Shown here: one piece after another, positions 1-9,038 of the stretch
How positions within the stretch are numbered: position 1 is the stretch's first letter
How the letters are laid out: every line of letters begins with the position of its first letter
NCBI GenBank assembly: GCA_019639175.1
Contig: JAHBSK010000001.1
Location: 558,001-622,000 of the forward strand
Reading direction: 5' to 3'
DNA length: 64,000 nt
Source of the DNA: Acidobacteriota bacterium
Lineage (GTDB): Bacteria; Acidobacteriota; Blastocatellia; Pyrinomonadales; Pyrinomonadaceae
Notes under the pieces: generated by a model
What the model saw: the letters and a program-made list of their open reading frames with translations, nothing else
The model's database searches: none
Told to the model about the DNA's origin: nothing
Made by a program: the position numbers and the translations under genes

Positions 1-618
1 AAAAATGTCAGCGGCAACGCCGGATGCAACCGCTTCTTTGGCGGCGTCCGTGTCGGGCGCGGAACGATGCGTTTTTCCGGCCTGGGTTCCACAAGGATGT
101 TTTGCGACGGAGCAATGGAAGCCGAGACCGCATTTCTCGACGCTGTAAAAAGCGTAACGCGTTACAGGATACGCGGCAATGTTCTTACGCTGATGGCAGG
201 ACGCACCGAGGTGCTTAAATTTGAAGGATCGCCAAAGCCCGACGAGACTGCCGACAATGCCGATCCTGTGTCCATATCAGAGAAAAAATGGGTGTTGGAA
301 ACAATAGGCGGCGATCCGGTTGTTCTGGCGGAAGGTTCCGCTTTCATCACATTTGACACCGGCCAAAAGCAGGCGGGCGGCAACACGGGATGCAATGTTT
401 TCGGCGGCAGTTATACCTCGACCGGAGAAAAGATCGCTTTTAAGAATCCGGTATCGACCATGCGTGCCTGCATTGAGGACAACCGGATGAAGATCGAAAG
501 ATCGTTCATGGATGCCCTCTTAAAAGTTGACCGCTACGAAGTAAATGGCGACAGGCTCACATTGTTCGGCGGCAATACCGCCCTTCTGGAATTTGTGGGG
601 ACGGAAAAGGACAATTGA
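1..618 (+). CDS. META (DUF306)-domain protein, 3' part
   Basis: The reading frame is open from the first base, so the true start lies outside the window. Two META-type repeats are visible: the first contains GNAGCNRFFGG near its start and a Met-Phe-Cys motif; the second has NTGCNVFGG and a Met-Arg-Ala-Cys motif, each ending in a 'LTL..G....L.F' strand. The paired Gly-Cys-Asn and Met-x-Cys motifs are characteristic of META/HslJ-like domains, which are usually periplasmic or outer-membrane associated. Function is unknown. An in-frame ATG at 67 would truncate the first repeat and is not a likely start. The gene is followed by a foldback element. Confidence 0.75.
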   Translation, partial: KNVSGNAGCNRFFGGVRVGRGTMRFSGLGSTRMFCDGAMEAETAFLDAVKSVTRYRIRGNVLTLMAGRTEVLKFEGSPKPDETADNADPVSISEKKWVLETIGGDPVVLAEGSAFITFDTGQKQAGGNTGCNVFGGSYTSTGEKIAFKNPVSTMRACIEDNRMKIERSFMDALLKVDRYEVNGDRLTLFGGNTALLEFVGTEKDN

Positions 619-646
619 TCCGGGTAAAACCGATAATAAGAAAAAG

Positions 647-835
647 TGAGGCCGTCAAGTATTTAGGACAAAAAACTCTCTCAATTCTCCTTTTAGTTTA
701 ATGTCAGCAGCCGCTTGGGAAAGCCGGTCAAAAAAACGCCCGGCTTTCCCACACATTCCCACAACCTCTGCGACTGCTAAACAAAACCTAAAGGAGAAAT
801 GAGACTTTTTTGTCCATTAAAACTTGACCGGCTCA
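647..835. mobile_element. MITE-like foldback element with long imperfect terminal inverted repeats
   Basis: The left arm (647 to about 700, beginning TGAGGCCGTCAAGT) and the right arm (about 784 to 835, ending ACTTGACCGGCTCA) are imperfect reverse complements over about 52 bp. Both contain a GGACAAAAAA block and a TCTCCTTT block. Inside lie AGCAG/CTGCT and then a strong hairpin with 11-bp arms (GGGAAAGCCGG...CCGGCTTTCCC) at 717-750. There is no coding sequence and no clear target-site duplication. It sits between two convergent genes, so the central hairpin may also act as a terminator. A non-autonomous MITE is my reading; a structured intergenic repeat is the alternative. Confidence 0.6.
717..750. 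terminator. Strong hairpin between convergent genes (possible bidirectional terminator)
   Basis: Inverted repeat with 11-bp arms GGGAAAGCCGG and CCGGCTTTCCC around a 12-nt A-rich loop. It lies downstream of the META gene and downstream of the leftward receptor gene. No long T-run follows directly, so a terminator role is tentative; it is also the core of the foldback element. Confidence 0.4.
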
Positions 836-859
836 GATTATTACGCAAGTTATTTAACA

Positions 860-3800
860 TTAAAACAGCAGTTTCAATGCAAACTGGAACGAGCGCGGGC
901 CGCCGACCTGATAAAGGGAATTGAGGCCGCCAAGCTGTATGTTCTGCGTATTTGTGGCGATGCCAAAAAGATCACGTCCGACGGAGTGTCGATTTTCCAC
1001 AGGCCCAAAGTTTGCCCGATTGAACACGTTGAATGATTCCGCCCTGAATTGCAGACGAACGCGTTCGGTTATCGGGAAATTGCGTCTGACGGCGATGTCC
1101 GTTTGAAACGAGCCAAAGCCGCGAACGACGTTTCGCCCAAAATCACCTTGTGTTAATTGATTATTCTCATCACGGGCGGTCGTGAATGCGTCAAAATTGA
1201 TGCGTCTGCCGCCGGGAACGCTCGGGTCGTTGACGTAGAGTTCGCCGCCGACATAGTTCGGCTGAAAATCCACAGACAGGTACGGTACTGCCGGATCTAT
1301 GCCGGTCGCTCCGATAATATTCACGGGCAAGGCAGTTCGGGCAGAGACGCGGCCGTCTATTGCCCAGTTTGATATTAAAGCAGAAAGAAACCGGTTTTCC
1401 GATCTGAACGGAATGTCGTAAGAAAGGGCCGCCTGAAAATTGTGCCTTATATCAAAATCAGAATTTCCGCGTGTCAGTTGGCGAACCGTGAAGTTGCTTG
1501 TCGCATTGTCTATGGAATGTGACCACGTGTAGGACGCATTTGCCTGAAATCCGCGCGTCAGCCGTCTCTGAAACTGTGCCTGCATTGCATGATAACTTGA
1601 ACGGCCCTCATTGGTCGTCAAAACTATCGCCGCATTTGCGCTGAAATTCAAGTTGCCCAAAGCTCGCGGCAAGTATGAACGGTCAACCAGCAGTCTTTGC
1701 CCCGAAGCTCCGATATAGCAGAGCGAGATCGATTGCGAATTTCCGAGAGACTGTTCAACGGCACCGTTCCATTGCACCGTGAAGGGAAGTTTTAGGAAAG
1801 GATCGTCGGTCAGGATCGTTTCCGTGTAAGGCGTGGTCACGCTCGGTGCAGGAATGCCATCGACCTGAGACTGTGTCAGCGGAAACGCCGCGTTCACAAA
1901 TCTGGTCGTGATCCTGAATCCTGCGCGGCCGTAACCGTCAGATGCCTGCGTGTTCCCGAGGTCGTAAAATATACCGCTGCCGGCGCGAAGCACAGTTTCC
2001 CAACCGGGTTCGTCTCTGAGAATGTATGCAATGCCGATCCTCGGAGCAAAGTTGTTCCACGTTGTTTTCCACAAAGGCCTGTCTCGATCCATTACCAGCC
2101 GGGTTGTCGTAAGGTCTGTTACCTGATCGACGTTATACGGAAGCTGGTCGGCGGCGTCTGTCGGTGCCGGATTGACCTCATACCGCAAACCGAGCGAAAC
2201 GTTCAGCCTGCGGCTGACTCGCCATTCGTCCTGAACAAAAAGCGAAAAGTTCCTATAGATCGGCCGCAGTTTGTCGAGCGAATATATGACCAGGTTGAAG
2301 TTGGTCATTACGTTGTTAAGAAACTCGTTCTGGGACGCGACGTTTATCGGCATGAACCTCGGCGGCAGCGTCAGTGCCGTTTCTGTCCGGCGATAGTCAA
2401 CGCCAAATTTCAAAGCATGATTCCCGATGCCGTAGCTGAGCGTGTCAACAAAATTCCACTGGTTCTGCTCACCCGTCTGATTCAGCAGGCTGAATGACGG
2501 CCTGCCGCCGAAATTGAATGCAACGTTGACACGGTTGTCAGGGCTGGTGTTCACCGTCGGAATATCGGGAATGTTATACGGAGCGGCTCCGCCGAAATCC
2601 GTCGTCTCAAAGACCGACCTCGAACGGACATCCGTTCGGCTGATGCGAAGATCGTTGATGACAGATGTGGTGAATATCTGGGTCGAGCCGATGGTCAGCG
2701 AACGGTTGCCGAAATCGGTCGTTTGCGTTTGTGCGAGATTGGTCAAAAGCCGCGTGGACGTTTCAGAAGGCGTATCGCTGTATCGGCCAAATATCGTGAA
2801 TCTGTCATTGAAACGATGATCGATACGAACATTAAGGCTGTCGATCTGTGCCGGGTTTGAATAGCTTGCCGTAAAAAGAGCAAGGCCGTTGCCCTGATCG
2901 GCACCGTTGGGAACAGGGAAAGCATTCAGGAGCGGCTGCCATGCCGCTGCCGCCGTCGTCCTGAGCGTCATGCTCGGCACTTGTGTCAGCACGCCGGATT
3001 GCGGCGAGCGGAGCCGCAGGCCTTCGTATGAAACAAAAAAGAACGTCCTGTCGCGGCCGCTTGTGAACGGGTCATCGGTCTCGCCAAACCTCAGAAAGGG
3101 AAGCGGCCCGCCGAACGTGCCTCCAAAATTCCACTGCCGCGTTGCCGGTTTCGGCGTGTTGGACGCATTGCCAAAAAAATTGTTCGCGTCGAAAATGTCA
3201 TTGCGAAAATATGTGTATAGCGAACCGTGATAATCGTTCGTTCCCGAACGCGATGTGAATGAAAACTGGCCTCCCGGGGAACGGCCAAACTCGGCGGAGT
3301 AGGTTGACGTGCCTGCCTTGAATTCCTGCAAGGAATCAATTGAGATAAGGCTGTGTGTCGTCCCCAAAGCTGTTTCTCCGGGTGTCGCTCCGGCAAAACC
3401 GGCACCGAATCCGGGAGTTCCTGTCGGCGGCAGGCCGGTGTTGGCGCTGACACCGTCAATGGTGAAATAATTGGCCTCGGTCCTTTGTCCGTTCACTGAA
3501 ATGCCGCCGCTGGAACCTGTGCCGGTTGACGGAACGGAGGCCACACCGGGAACGACCGTCATCAGCGATTGGAACGACCGGCCGTTCAGCGGAATGTTCT
3601 CGACAAACCGCCTGTTGATGGTCGTGCCTGCTGACGCATCGGTCGAATTTACGGCAATGCCGTCTGCGTCCACGGTGATTGTTTCCTCGAGGCCGCTGAT
3701 CTCCAGCGAGATGTTCTGCGTTACTTTCGTGGCGGTTTCGACAACGACGTTCTGCATCGAAACGGTCTTGAAACCGGACGTCTGAAACGTCAGCGTGTAA

Positions 3801-4027
3801 ACGCCCGGCGGCAGCGACGGGAAATTGTAAACGCCTGCGCTGTTGGTCGTCGTGGAGATCTCAGCGGATGTGGCGTTATTTTTGATGGAAACCGCCACGC
3901 CACGCATGCTGTCACCGCCCGGATCCGTGACAATTCCCGAAACTGAAGCCTGTTGAGCATAGACGCCGACAAAAGAAAAAGCGAAGACGGCGGCAAAAAA
4001 CAATATTCGAACAACTCTTTTTTTCAT
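860..4027 (-). CDS. TonB-dependent receptor, Oar-type, candidate ferric-siderophore receptor
   Basis: 1055 residues from the ATG at 4027, chosen because a clear signal peptide (MKKR..., hydrophobic core, cleavage near VYA at about 24) starts there; a start at 4099 would overlap the upstream gene. Residues about 28-110 form a carboxypeptidase-regulatory (Ig-like) domain, followed by a plug region (NGRSFQ, VNGQR, FTIDG) and a long beta-barrel ending in a terminal Phe (FALKLLF), as expected for outer-membrane insertion. The family imports large ligands at the expense of TonB energy. It starts 20 bp after an enterochelin-esterase-like gene, and a Fur box lies upstream of that pair, so ferric siderophore is the most likely ligand. 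The substrate cannot be read from the sequence; Oar-type receptors also take up peptides or glycans. Confidence 0.8.
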   Translation of the reverse strand: MKKRVVRILFFAAVFAFSFVGVYAQQASVSGIVTDPGGDSMRGVAVSIKNNATSAEISTTTNSAGVYNFPSLPPGVYTLTFQTSGFKTVSMQNVVVETATKVTQNISLEISGLEETITVDADGIAVNSTDASAGTTINRRFVENIPLNGRSFQSLMTVVPGVASVPSTGTGSSGGISVNGQRTEANYFTIDGVSANTGLPPTGTPGFGAGFAGATPGETALGTTHSLISIDSLQEFKAGTSTYSAEFGRSPGGQFSFTSRSGTNDYHGSLYTYFRNDIFDANNFFGNASNTPKPATRQWNFGGTFGGPLPFLRFGETDDPFTSGRDRTFFFVSYEGLRLRSPQSGVLTQVPSMTLRTTAAAAWQPLLNAFPVPNGADQGNGLALFTASYSNPAQIDSLNVRIDHRFNDRFTIFGRYSDTPSETSTRLLTNLAQTQTTDFGNRSLTIGSTQIFTTSVINDLRISRTDVRSRSVFETTDFGGAAPYNIPDIPTVNTSPDNRVNVAFNFGGRPSFSLLNQTGEQNQWNFVDTLSYGIGNHALKFGVDYRRTETALTLPPRFMPINVASQNEFLNNVMTNFNLVIYSLDKLRPIYRNFSLFVQDEWRVSRRLNVSLGLRYEVNPAPTDAADQLPYNVDQVTDLTTTRLVMDRDRPLWKTTWNNFAPRIGIAYILRDEPGWETVLRAGSGIFYDLGNTQASDGYGRAGFRITTRFVNAAFPLTQSQVDGIPAPSVTTPYTETILTDDPFLKLPFTVQWNGAVEQSLGNSQSISLCYIGASGQRLLVDRSYLPRALGNLNFSANAAIVLTTNEGRSSYHAMQAQFQRRLTRGFQANASYTWSHSIDNATSNFTVRQLTRGNSDFDIRHNFQAALSYDIPFRSENRFLSALISNWAIDGRVSARTALPVNIIGATGIDPAVPYLSVDFQPNYVGGELYVNDPSVPGGRRINFDAFTTARDENNQLTQGDFGRNVVRGFGSFQTDIAVRRNFPITERVRLQFRAESFNVFNRANFGPVENRHSVGRDLFGIATNTQNIQLGGLNSLYQVGGPRSFQFALKLLF

Positions 4028-4047
4028 TGCTGTATTTATAATGATCG

Positions 4048-5202
4048 CTATATTTTTTTCAGCACATTTTTCAGTGCTTTGGGCAGGGCCTCGCGCCAAT
4101 TTACGGCGCCATGTCCGCCCCTGTATTCTTCAAATTCAAAACTGTGTCCGGCGGCGGCAAGCATCTCAACGAACTGCCGGTTCGCCTCCGCTAAACTGGT
4201 CCCGTTCTTTTCCTGAGTTTCAAAAACGCCCCAATGTATGTTCAGAAAATATGCGTTCGCGGCGCCGCTCAGGTCGTCCATTCTGTCCTGACATCGCCAG
4301 AGCGAAGGCGATTGAGCAATAACTCCGTGTATAAATTCAGGATGCTGTTTAGCCATATAAAGCGCGGCAATGCCGCCAAAACTTGCTCCGACGGCAACGC
4401 AGGAACCTTCTCCGAACCGCTTTCCCAGTTTTTCCTCCGCAAACTCGCGCAAGCCATTGGCCGTGTGCGACGCAAAGTCCGGGTTCAGCACAAATTCCTT
4501 TTCACGCATACCCTCAAGCGGCGAAACGAACAGGGCGGCGACCCTCGGAATTTCTTGACGGTGTATAAGCGAATCAATTATTGAGGCGGCATTTACTGCT
4601 TTCAGATACATCTCGCCGTCAAAAAATATCAGGAGTTTTTCAATGTTTCCTTCGCTTTCTTTTGCCGGTTCATAAAGCCAGACCTGCCGCTCCGGTTGCT
4701 CCGATCCGGCCTTGATCGCATACTCCGTCACTTTCCCGACCGGAGTTCCCTGAGGCAGAACAGCGGAATACGCCGGTTCGACACCAGGCGTTTCAATGGA
4801 CATGCCGGAAGCCCACATCGGTTTCGAAGCAAACCTTTCAGCTCCGATATGTCTTTCTTCGAAAGGTTCATTCAGTTCGATCATCCGAAAGGAAAAACGG
4901 CTTGCAAGGGGAAGTTCGACCGTTACTGCCCATGTGTAGGGAACGTCTGTCGGCCTCAGTTGAAATTTTTCAGGATGTTGCCGTGAGAACGGCGGCAGAT
5001 CGAGAAAGACCGAATGAAACACCTTGTCAGCGCGGTATAGGAATGTGCAGGCGCAAACCTCGTTGATGCGGTCAACGCCGTCGATGGTTATCGAAATCCT
5101 GTCCGAATTGTTCTCGGCATCGCTCTGCATCGTGCCGCCATGGCCTGTCGGCAGGACGTCTTTAGCGGAAATTGAGGTTTTAGGTTCGATGTCCCGAAAC
5201 AT
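4048..5202 (-). CDS. Enterochelin esterase-like (Fes/IroD family) hydrolase
   Basis: 384 residues with an N-terminal beta-rich region (about 30-160) and an alpha/beta-hydrolase domain. The nucleophile elbow is GASFGG (272-277, Ser274) and the catalytic His lies in GGHGAVNWR (362-370, His364), the arrangement of Fes-type esterases that open tricatecholate siderophores after uptake; FFDGE (193-197) matches the conserved DG region. No signal peptide is seen, consistent with cytoplasmic iron release. It diverges from the ABC-transporter operon across a Fur-box region and is followed by the receptor gene. No good Shine-Dalgarno precedes the ATG at 5202; an internal ATG at 5130 is an alternative start. 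Confidence 0.82.
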   Translation of the reverse strand: MFRDIEPKTSISAKDVLPTGHGGTMQSDAENNSDRISITIDGVDRINEVCACTFLYRADKVFHSVFLDLPPFSRQHPEKFQLRPTDVPYTWAVTVELPLASRFSFRMIELNEPFEERHIGAERFASKPMWASGMSIETPGVEPAYSAVLPQGTPVGKVTEYAIKAGSEQPERQVWLYEPAKESEGNIEKLLIFFDGEMYLKAVNAASIIDSLIHRQEIPRVAALFVSPLEGMREKEFVLNPDFASHTANGLREFAEEKLGKRFGEGSCVAVGASFGGIAALYMAKQHPEFIHGVIAQSPSLWRCQDRMDDLSGAANAYFLNIHWGVFETQEKNGTSLAEANRQFVEMLAAAGHSFEFEEYRGGHGAVNWREALPKALKNVLKKI

Positions 5203-5254
5203 GTGGCACCGGCGGTTTTACAAACGCCCTTTATCTGATAAAATTTATACTTCT

Positions 5255-5273
5255 GAAAATGATTTTCACTTTC
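5255..5273. promoter_or_regulatory. Fur box in divergent esterase / ABC-transporter promoter region
   Basis: The 19-mer GAAAATGATTTTCACTTTC matches the classical Fur box GATAATGATAATCATTATC at 14 of 19 positions and contains the palindrome TGAAAATGATTTTCA. It lies in the 161-bp region between the minus-strand esterase start (5202) and the plus-strand permease start (5364), so one site could repress both directions when iron is replete. AT-rich hexamers nearby (TGATAAAATTTATAC just left of the box) could serve as -10 elements. Confidence 0.65.
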
Positions 5274-5363
5274 AATAAGAAATTTAATCATAGAGCAGCC
5301 ATTTGGCTTAGTCAAGGCAGAGGCTGTCAGAGCAGAGAGGGAAGGCACGGGAAAATTTAGCAA

Positions 5364-6317
5364 ATGAGAACAATATATGCTGTCATTGCTTTGGCCGTGC
5401 TTTCGTGCGCCTCGTTGTTCATAGGGAATATTCCCATAACGCTCAACGACCTGCTTTCATGGAGTAGCGACAAGGTCGAGGTCCTTTTTTTGACAAGGTT
5501 TCCGCGTCTGGCGGCGGTGCTTATCACCGGCGCAGGCATGAGCATCTGCGGCCTGATAATGCAGCACATCACCCGCAATCGCTTTGTCTCGCCCACAACG
5601 GGAGCATCGGTCAATTCGGCGCATTTTGGCCTGCTTGTCGCGACGATATTCTTCTCCGCATACGGTTATATCTCTTCGCTGTTCTTTGCTGCGGCTTTTG
5701 CAATGGCCGGTACATTCGCTTTTGTCTTTCTTATCAGAAAGATCAAGGTCAGAAGTCTGGAAATGGTTCCGTTGCTTGGGATAATGCTTGGGATTTTGAT
5801 CGAGGCGATGGCGACGTTCCTCGCTTACAGATACAACATGGTCGAGAGCCTGAGCGCCTGGATGATCGGCAGTTTTACATGGATCATCAGCGGCCGCTAT
5901 GAGCTTCTTTATCTCAGTGTCCCGATGGTGCTGATCGCATTTATCTACGCGAACAAATTCACTGTTGCGGGAATGGGTGAGGACGTATCACTCAGCCTGG
6001 GACTCAAATACGATCAGGTGGTGAACATCGGCCTCGGCATCACATCGGTGGTGACGGCAGTTGTGGTGATCATTGTCGGAGCCGTTCCGTTTCTCGACCT
6101 CATTGTTCCGAATATCGTGTCATTGACAAAAGGCGACAACCTGCGGCGAACGATCTGGGACACAGCTATTTTCGGAGCATTGTTCCTGCTTATCTGCGAT
6201 ATTTTCAGCCGGCTTGTGATCTTTCCATATGAGGTTCCCATCGGCCTGACGGTTGGCGTTATCGGCAGCATCACGTTTCTCATTCTTTTGTTCCGACGGA
6301 GGGCGTATGAGAGATAG
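5364..6317 (+). CDS. Iron-siderophore ABC transporter permease, YclN/CeuB-like (FecCD family)
   Basis: 317 residues, almost entirely hydrophobic with 8-9 predicted membrane segments. Landmark stretches such as MSICGLIMQ, NRFVSPTTGAS, GRYELLYLS, KFTVAGMGED and VPNIVSL correspond closely to remembered YclN of the petrobactin transporter rather than to BtuC/FhuB types. It is the first gene of a tight four-gene operon and overlaps the second permease by 11 bp. With the partner permease it should form the inner-membrane channel for a ferric catecholate or mixed catecholate-citrate siderophore. The Fur box 90 bp upstream fits iron control. The assignment to the family is firm; the exact siderophore is inference. 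Confidence 0.88.
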   Translation: MRTIYAVIALAVLSCASLFIGNIPITLNDLLSWSSDKVEVLFLTRFPRLAAVLITGAGMSICGLIMQHITRNRFVSPTTGASVNSAHFGLLVATIFFSAYGYISSLFFAAAFAMAGTFAFVFLIRKIKVRSLEMVPLLGIMLGILIEAMATFLAYRYNMVESLSAWMIGSFTWIISGRYELLYLSVPMVLIAFIYANKFTVAGMGEDVSLSLGLKYDQVVNIGLGITSVVTAVVVIIVGAVPFLDLIVPNIVSLTKGDNLRRTIWDTAIFGALFLLICDIFSRLVIFPYEVPIGLTVGVIGSITFLILLFRRRAYER

Positions 6318-7257
6318 CGGAAAGATCGCGATACTTATTGCTCTTCTCATTGGGCTTTCGCTGGTGCTTGTGCTGCCGGGGCTGACACCGGAAAATTACG
6401 AGTTCTTTCTCGGCCAGCGTTTGCCAAAGCTGCTGGCGATCATCGTCACCGGCGGAGCGATCGGATATTCTGCCGTCCTGTTCCAGACCGTCACGCATAA
6501 TCGTATTTTGACGCCGGCAACGCTTGGGTTTGACGCGATGTATCTGCTTATTCAGGCGGCTCTTTTCTTTTTTCTCGGCGGAGCGAGCTTTCTGGTGGCG
6601 GACCGAAACGCGAATTTTCTGGTGTCGGTCGTTGTGATGGTAGTGCTTGCGCTTTTTCTGCTGCGAACGGTCTTTGGCCGGAGCGGGCATGACCTTGTTT
6701 TTGTCGTGCTTGTCGGAACCATTTTCGGACAGCTTTTTCGGACGCTTGCTTATTTTCTGCTGATGATAATTTCGCCGAGCGAGTTCACCAGCCTGCAAAA
6801 CAAGATGTTCGCCAGCTTTAGCAACATCAATACGAACATCGTTCTGATCGCTATGGTGATGTGCATTGCCGCCGCGGGATGGCTGCTTCGCGATATGCGA
6901 AAATTCGACGTTGCCGGGCTTGGCCGCGAGCAGTCTGTCAGCCTTGGCGTCGATCACGACGCGTTGGTAAAACGGACGTTCATAGTGTCGGCAATTCTCG
7001 TTTCGGCGGCAACGGCCCTTGTGGGGCCGATAGCGTTTCTCGGCCTGATGGTCGCAAATCTTGCCAGAGAGATAGCCACATCCTACCGGCATACGGTCAT
7101 AACGGCGATCTCAGTTTTGCTAAGCTCGGTGATGCTGCTGGCAGGGCAACTGGCCGTTGAACGATATATGAATTTTGGAACGACCGTGACGGTGCTGATA
7201 AATTTTGTCGGCGGCGTTTATTTTGTGATCCTTTTGTTAAGGGGGAATCGTCTGTGA
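6307..7257 (+). CDS. Iron-siderophore ABC transporter permease, YclO/CeuC-like (FecCD family)
   Basis: 316 residues from the ATG at 6307, inside the last codons of the upstream permease (11-bp overlap, translational coupling). Multiple membrane segments are visible, with the FecCD-like motifs LGFDAMY, GREQSVSLGVDHD and FLGLMVANLARE. It resembles the second permease of the YclNOPQ system, so the transporter would use a heterodimeric membrane domain. A longer frame back to 6253 exists, but the start at 6307 places the first membrane helix at the N-terminus as expected. The end overlaps the next gene as GTGA. Confidence 0.87.
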   Translation: MRDSGKIAILIALLIGLSLVLVLPGLTPENYEFFLGQRLPKLLAIIVTGGAIGYSAVLFQTVTHNRILTPATLGFDAMYLLIQAALFFFLGGASFLVADRNANFLVSVVVMVVLALFLLRTVFGRSGHDLVFVVLVGTIFGQLFRTLAYFLLMIISPSEFTSLQNKMFASFSNINTNIVLIAMVMCIAAAGWLLRDMRKFDVAGLGREQSVSLGVDHDALVKRTFIVSAILVSAATALVGPIAFLGLMVANLAREIATSYRHTVITAISVLLSSVMLLAGQLAVERYMNFGTTVTVLINFVGGVYFVILLLRGNRL

Positions 7258-8009
7258 TCGAGGTGCGTGATATTTCAAAGATCTATTCGAGTGTGACTGT
7301 TCTTGACGGCGTTTCGTTTCGCATTGCCGACAGGTCAATAACCTCATTTGTCGGCCCGAATGGAGCCGGAAAGACAACCCTGCTCGGCATCATAAGCCGC
7401 CTTATCAAACCCGATGGCGGTGAAGTCCTGCTTGACGAAAAGAGCATCTCCGAATACGGCGGCAGCGACCTGGCAAAGCGTATCTCCATCCTAAAGCAGT
7501 CCAATTTTGTGAATATGCGCCTTACGGTAAGGGAGCTTATCGGGTTTGGGCGATTTCCGCATTCCGGCGGGCGGCTGACGGGCGAAGACAAGGACATGGT
7601 CGAAAGGGCGGTGGAATATCTTGATCTGGCGGAAATGGCGGAAAAGGATATCAACGAACTCAGCGGCGGCCAGCGGCAGCGGGCATTTATTGGGATGATC
7701 GTTGCGCAGGACACAGATCATATCCTCCTGGACGAACCGCTCAACAGTCTTGATATGCGGCATTCGGTAGAGATGATGCGGATATTGCGCCGCCTTACAG
7801 ACGAACTGAAAAAAACGGTCGTTCTGGTTTTGCACGACATCAATTTTGCCGCGCGTTATTCTGACCGGATGGTCGCCCTTAAGAACGGAAAGGTCGCCGC
7901 GCTTGGGTCGGTGGACGAGGTTGTTCGCGAGGACGTTCTGGCGTCCGTTTTTGATGTTCCGCTGGAGATCAGAGAGATCGACGGCAAAAAGATCTGTATC
8001 TATTATTGA
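7254..8009 (+). CDS. Siderophore ABC transporter ATP-binding protein, YclP/CeuD-like
   Basis: 251 residues, GTG start overlapping the preceding stop (GTGA). All ABC motifs are present: Walker A GPNGAGKTT (34-42), Q-loop around Gln82 (KQSN), signature LSGGQRQR (136-143), Walker B HILLDEP (156-162), D-loop SLD, and switch His194 (VLHD). Size and motif spacing fit the FecE/FepC family that powers siderophore uptake. It forms one operon with the two permeases and the binding protein. Confidence 0.92.
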   Translation: MIEVRDISKIYSSVTVLDGVSFRIADRSITSFVGPNGAGKTTLLGIISRLIKPDGGEVLLDEKSISEYGGSDLAKRISILKQSNFVNMRLTVRELIGFGRFPHSGGRLTGEDKDMVERAVEYLDLAEMAEKDINELSGGQRQRAFIGMIVAQDTDHILLDEPLNSLDMRHSVEMMRILRRLTDELKKTVVLVLHDINFAARYSDRMVALKNGKVAALGSVDEVVREDVLASVFDVPLEIREIDGKKICIYY

Positions 8010-8022
8010 AAAGGGAAACGAA

Positions 8023-8973
8023 ATGAAAAGAAACTCAGGTTCACTGACATTGCTGCTGATATTGACGGCGGCGTTTTTTGGCGGATGCTCGGAGTCGAGT
8101 TCAACGCCACCGGCCGACACGGGGCGAACATTGACCATCGCCGATGCGGTGCATGGAGAACAACAGGTTCCTGTCGATCCGAAACGCATAGTTTCGTTCG
8201 ATTACGGCGCGCTCGATACGCTCCTGACGCTCGGAGCGGAAGACAAGGTCGTCGGGCTTCCAAAATCGAACTTGCCGAAGATACTTGAGCCGTTCGCCGA
8301 TCAGAGATATGCGGATGTCGGAACACTTTTTGAGCCGAATTTTGAATTGCTTTTTGAGCTTAAACCCGATCTGATAATCGTTTCGGGCAGGGCCGCGGCA
8401 AAGATACAGGAGCTTCGCAAGATCGCTCCGACCATTTTTCTGGAGCCGAAAAATGATAATTATTACCCGAGTTTCAAGGAGAATGCCGCTCTTTTGGGAC
8501 GCATTCTCGACCGCGAAGCGAAAGCCGATGAGAAACTGGCCGAACTGGATAAAAAGCTGGCGGAACTGAACAGCCGCATTTCGGAAAGCAGTAAAACCGG
8601 GCTGATATCGCTCTACACTGGCGGCAAAATATCCGTTTACGGGCCGCAGTCACGCTTTGGGATATTGCATCAATCTTTCGGCATCAAACCCGCTGACCCG
8701 AACATAAAAGAAGCCGCCCAGCACGGGCAGGTCGTAAATTTTGAATACATAAAACAGATAGATCCCGACTATCTTTTTGTAATGGACCGCGCACAGATAC
8801 TCGGCGAGGAAACACTTGCTAAGACCTTTCTCGACAACGACGTGATCAGATCGACAAAGGCTTTCAAAAACGGAGCGGTCATTTACCTCGACACCGAGGT
8901 CTGGTACACCGTCTCCGGCGGCCTGACGAGCATGGAAGGGATGATCGCCGAGATCGACGCGATCGTAAAATAG
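8023..8973 (+). CDS. Siderophore-binding lipoprotein, YclQ/CeuE-like
   Basis: 316 residues from the ATG at 8023, 13 bp after the ATPase gene and preceded by an AAGGGA Shine-Dalgarno. The N-terminus is a lipoprotein signal with a lipobox-like FFGGC (Cys22), then a Ser/Thr/Pro tether. The body has the cluster-A-9 substrate-binding fold signatures: RIVSFDYGALDTLLTLG, a YADVGTLFEPN stretch and ELKPDLIIVSGR in the first lobe, a long connecting helix rich in Lys/Glu, and YLDTEVWYTVSGG near the end. It should capture the ferric siderophore in the periplasm and hand it to the permeases. Confidence 0.88.
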   Translation: MKRNSGSLTLLLILTAAFFGGCSESSSTPPADTGRTLTIADAVHGEQQVPVDPKRIVSFDYGALDTLLTLGAEDKVVGLPKSNLPKILEPFADQRYADVGTLFEPNFELLFELKPDLIIVSGRAAAKIQELRKIAPTIFLEPKNDNYYPSFKENAALLGRILDREAKADEKLAELDKKLAELNSRISESSKTGLISLYTGGKISVYGPQSRFGILHQSFGIKPADPNIKEAAQHGQVVNFEYIKQIDPDYLFVMDRAQILGEETLAKTFLDNDVIRSTKAFKNGAVIYLDTEVWYTVSGGLTSMEGMIAEIDAIVK

Positions 8974-9038
8974 ATGTTTTTGCCGTGCGTTCGGCCTCCT
9001 GGTCCGCTCACGTCCTAAAGTTTCGCAGAACAAAAAAT

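Noticed and set aside
24-1372. Several short plus-strand frames at 24-218, 824-1036, 921-1106 and 1157-1372
   Set aside because: They are out-of-frame or antisense shadows of the META and receptor genes.
5325-5340. GAGGCTGTCAGAG as a possible end of a third palindromic element
   Set aside because: Only about 10 bp resemble the ends of the element at 9039-9179 and no partner inverted repeat is nearby.
6280-7092. 270-codon minus-strand frame opposite the second permease gene
   Set aside because: Its Lys/Arg/His/Gln-rich translation is typical of the antisense of a hydrophobic membrane-protein gene.
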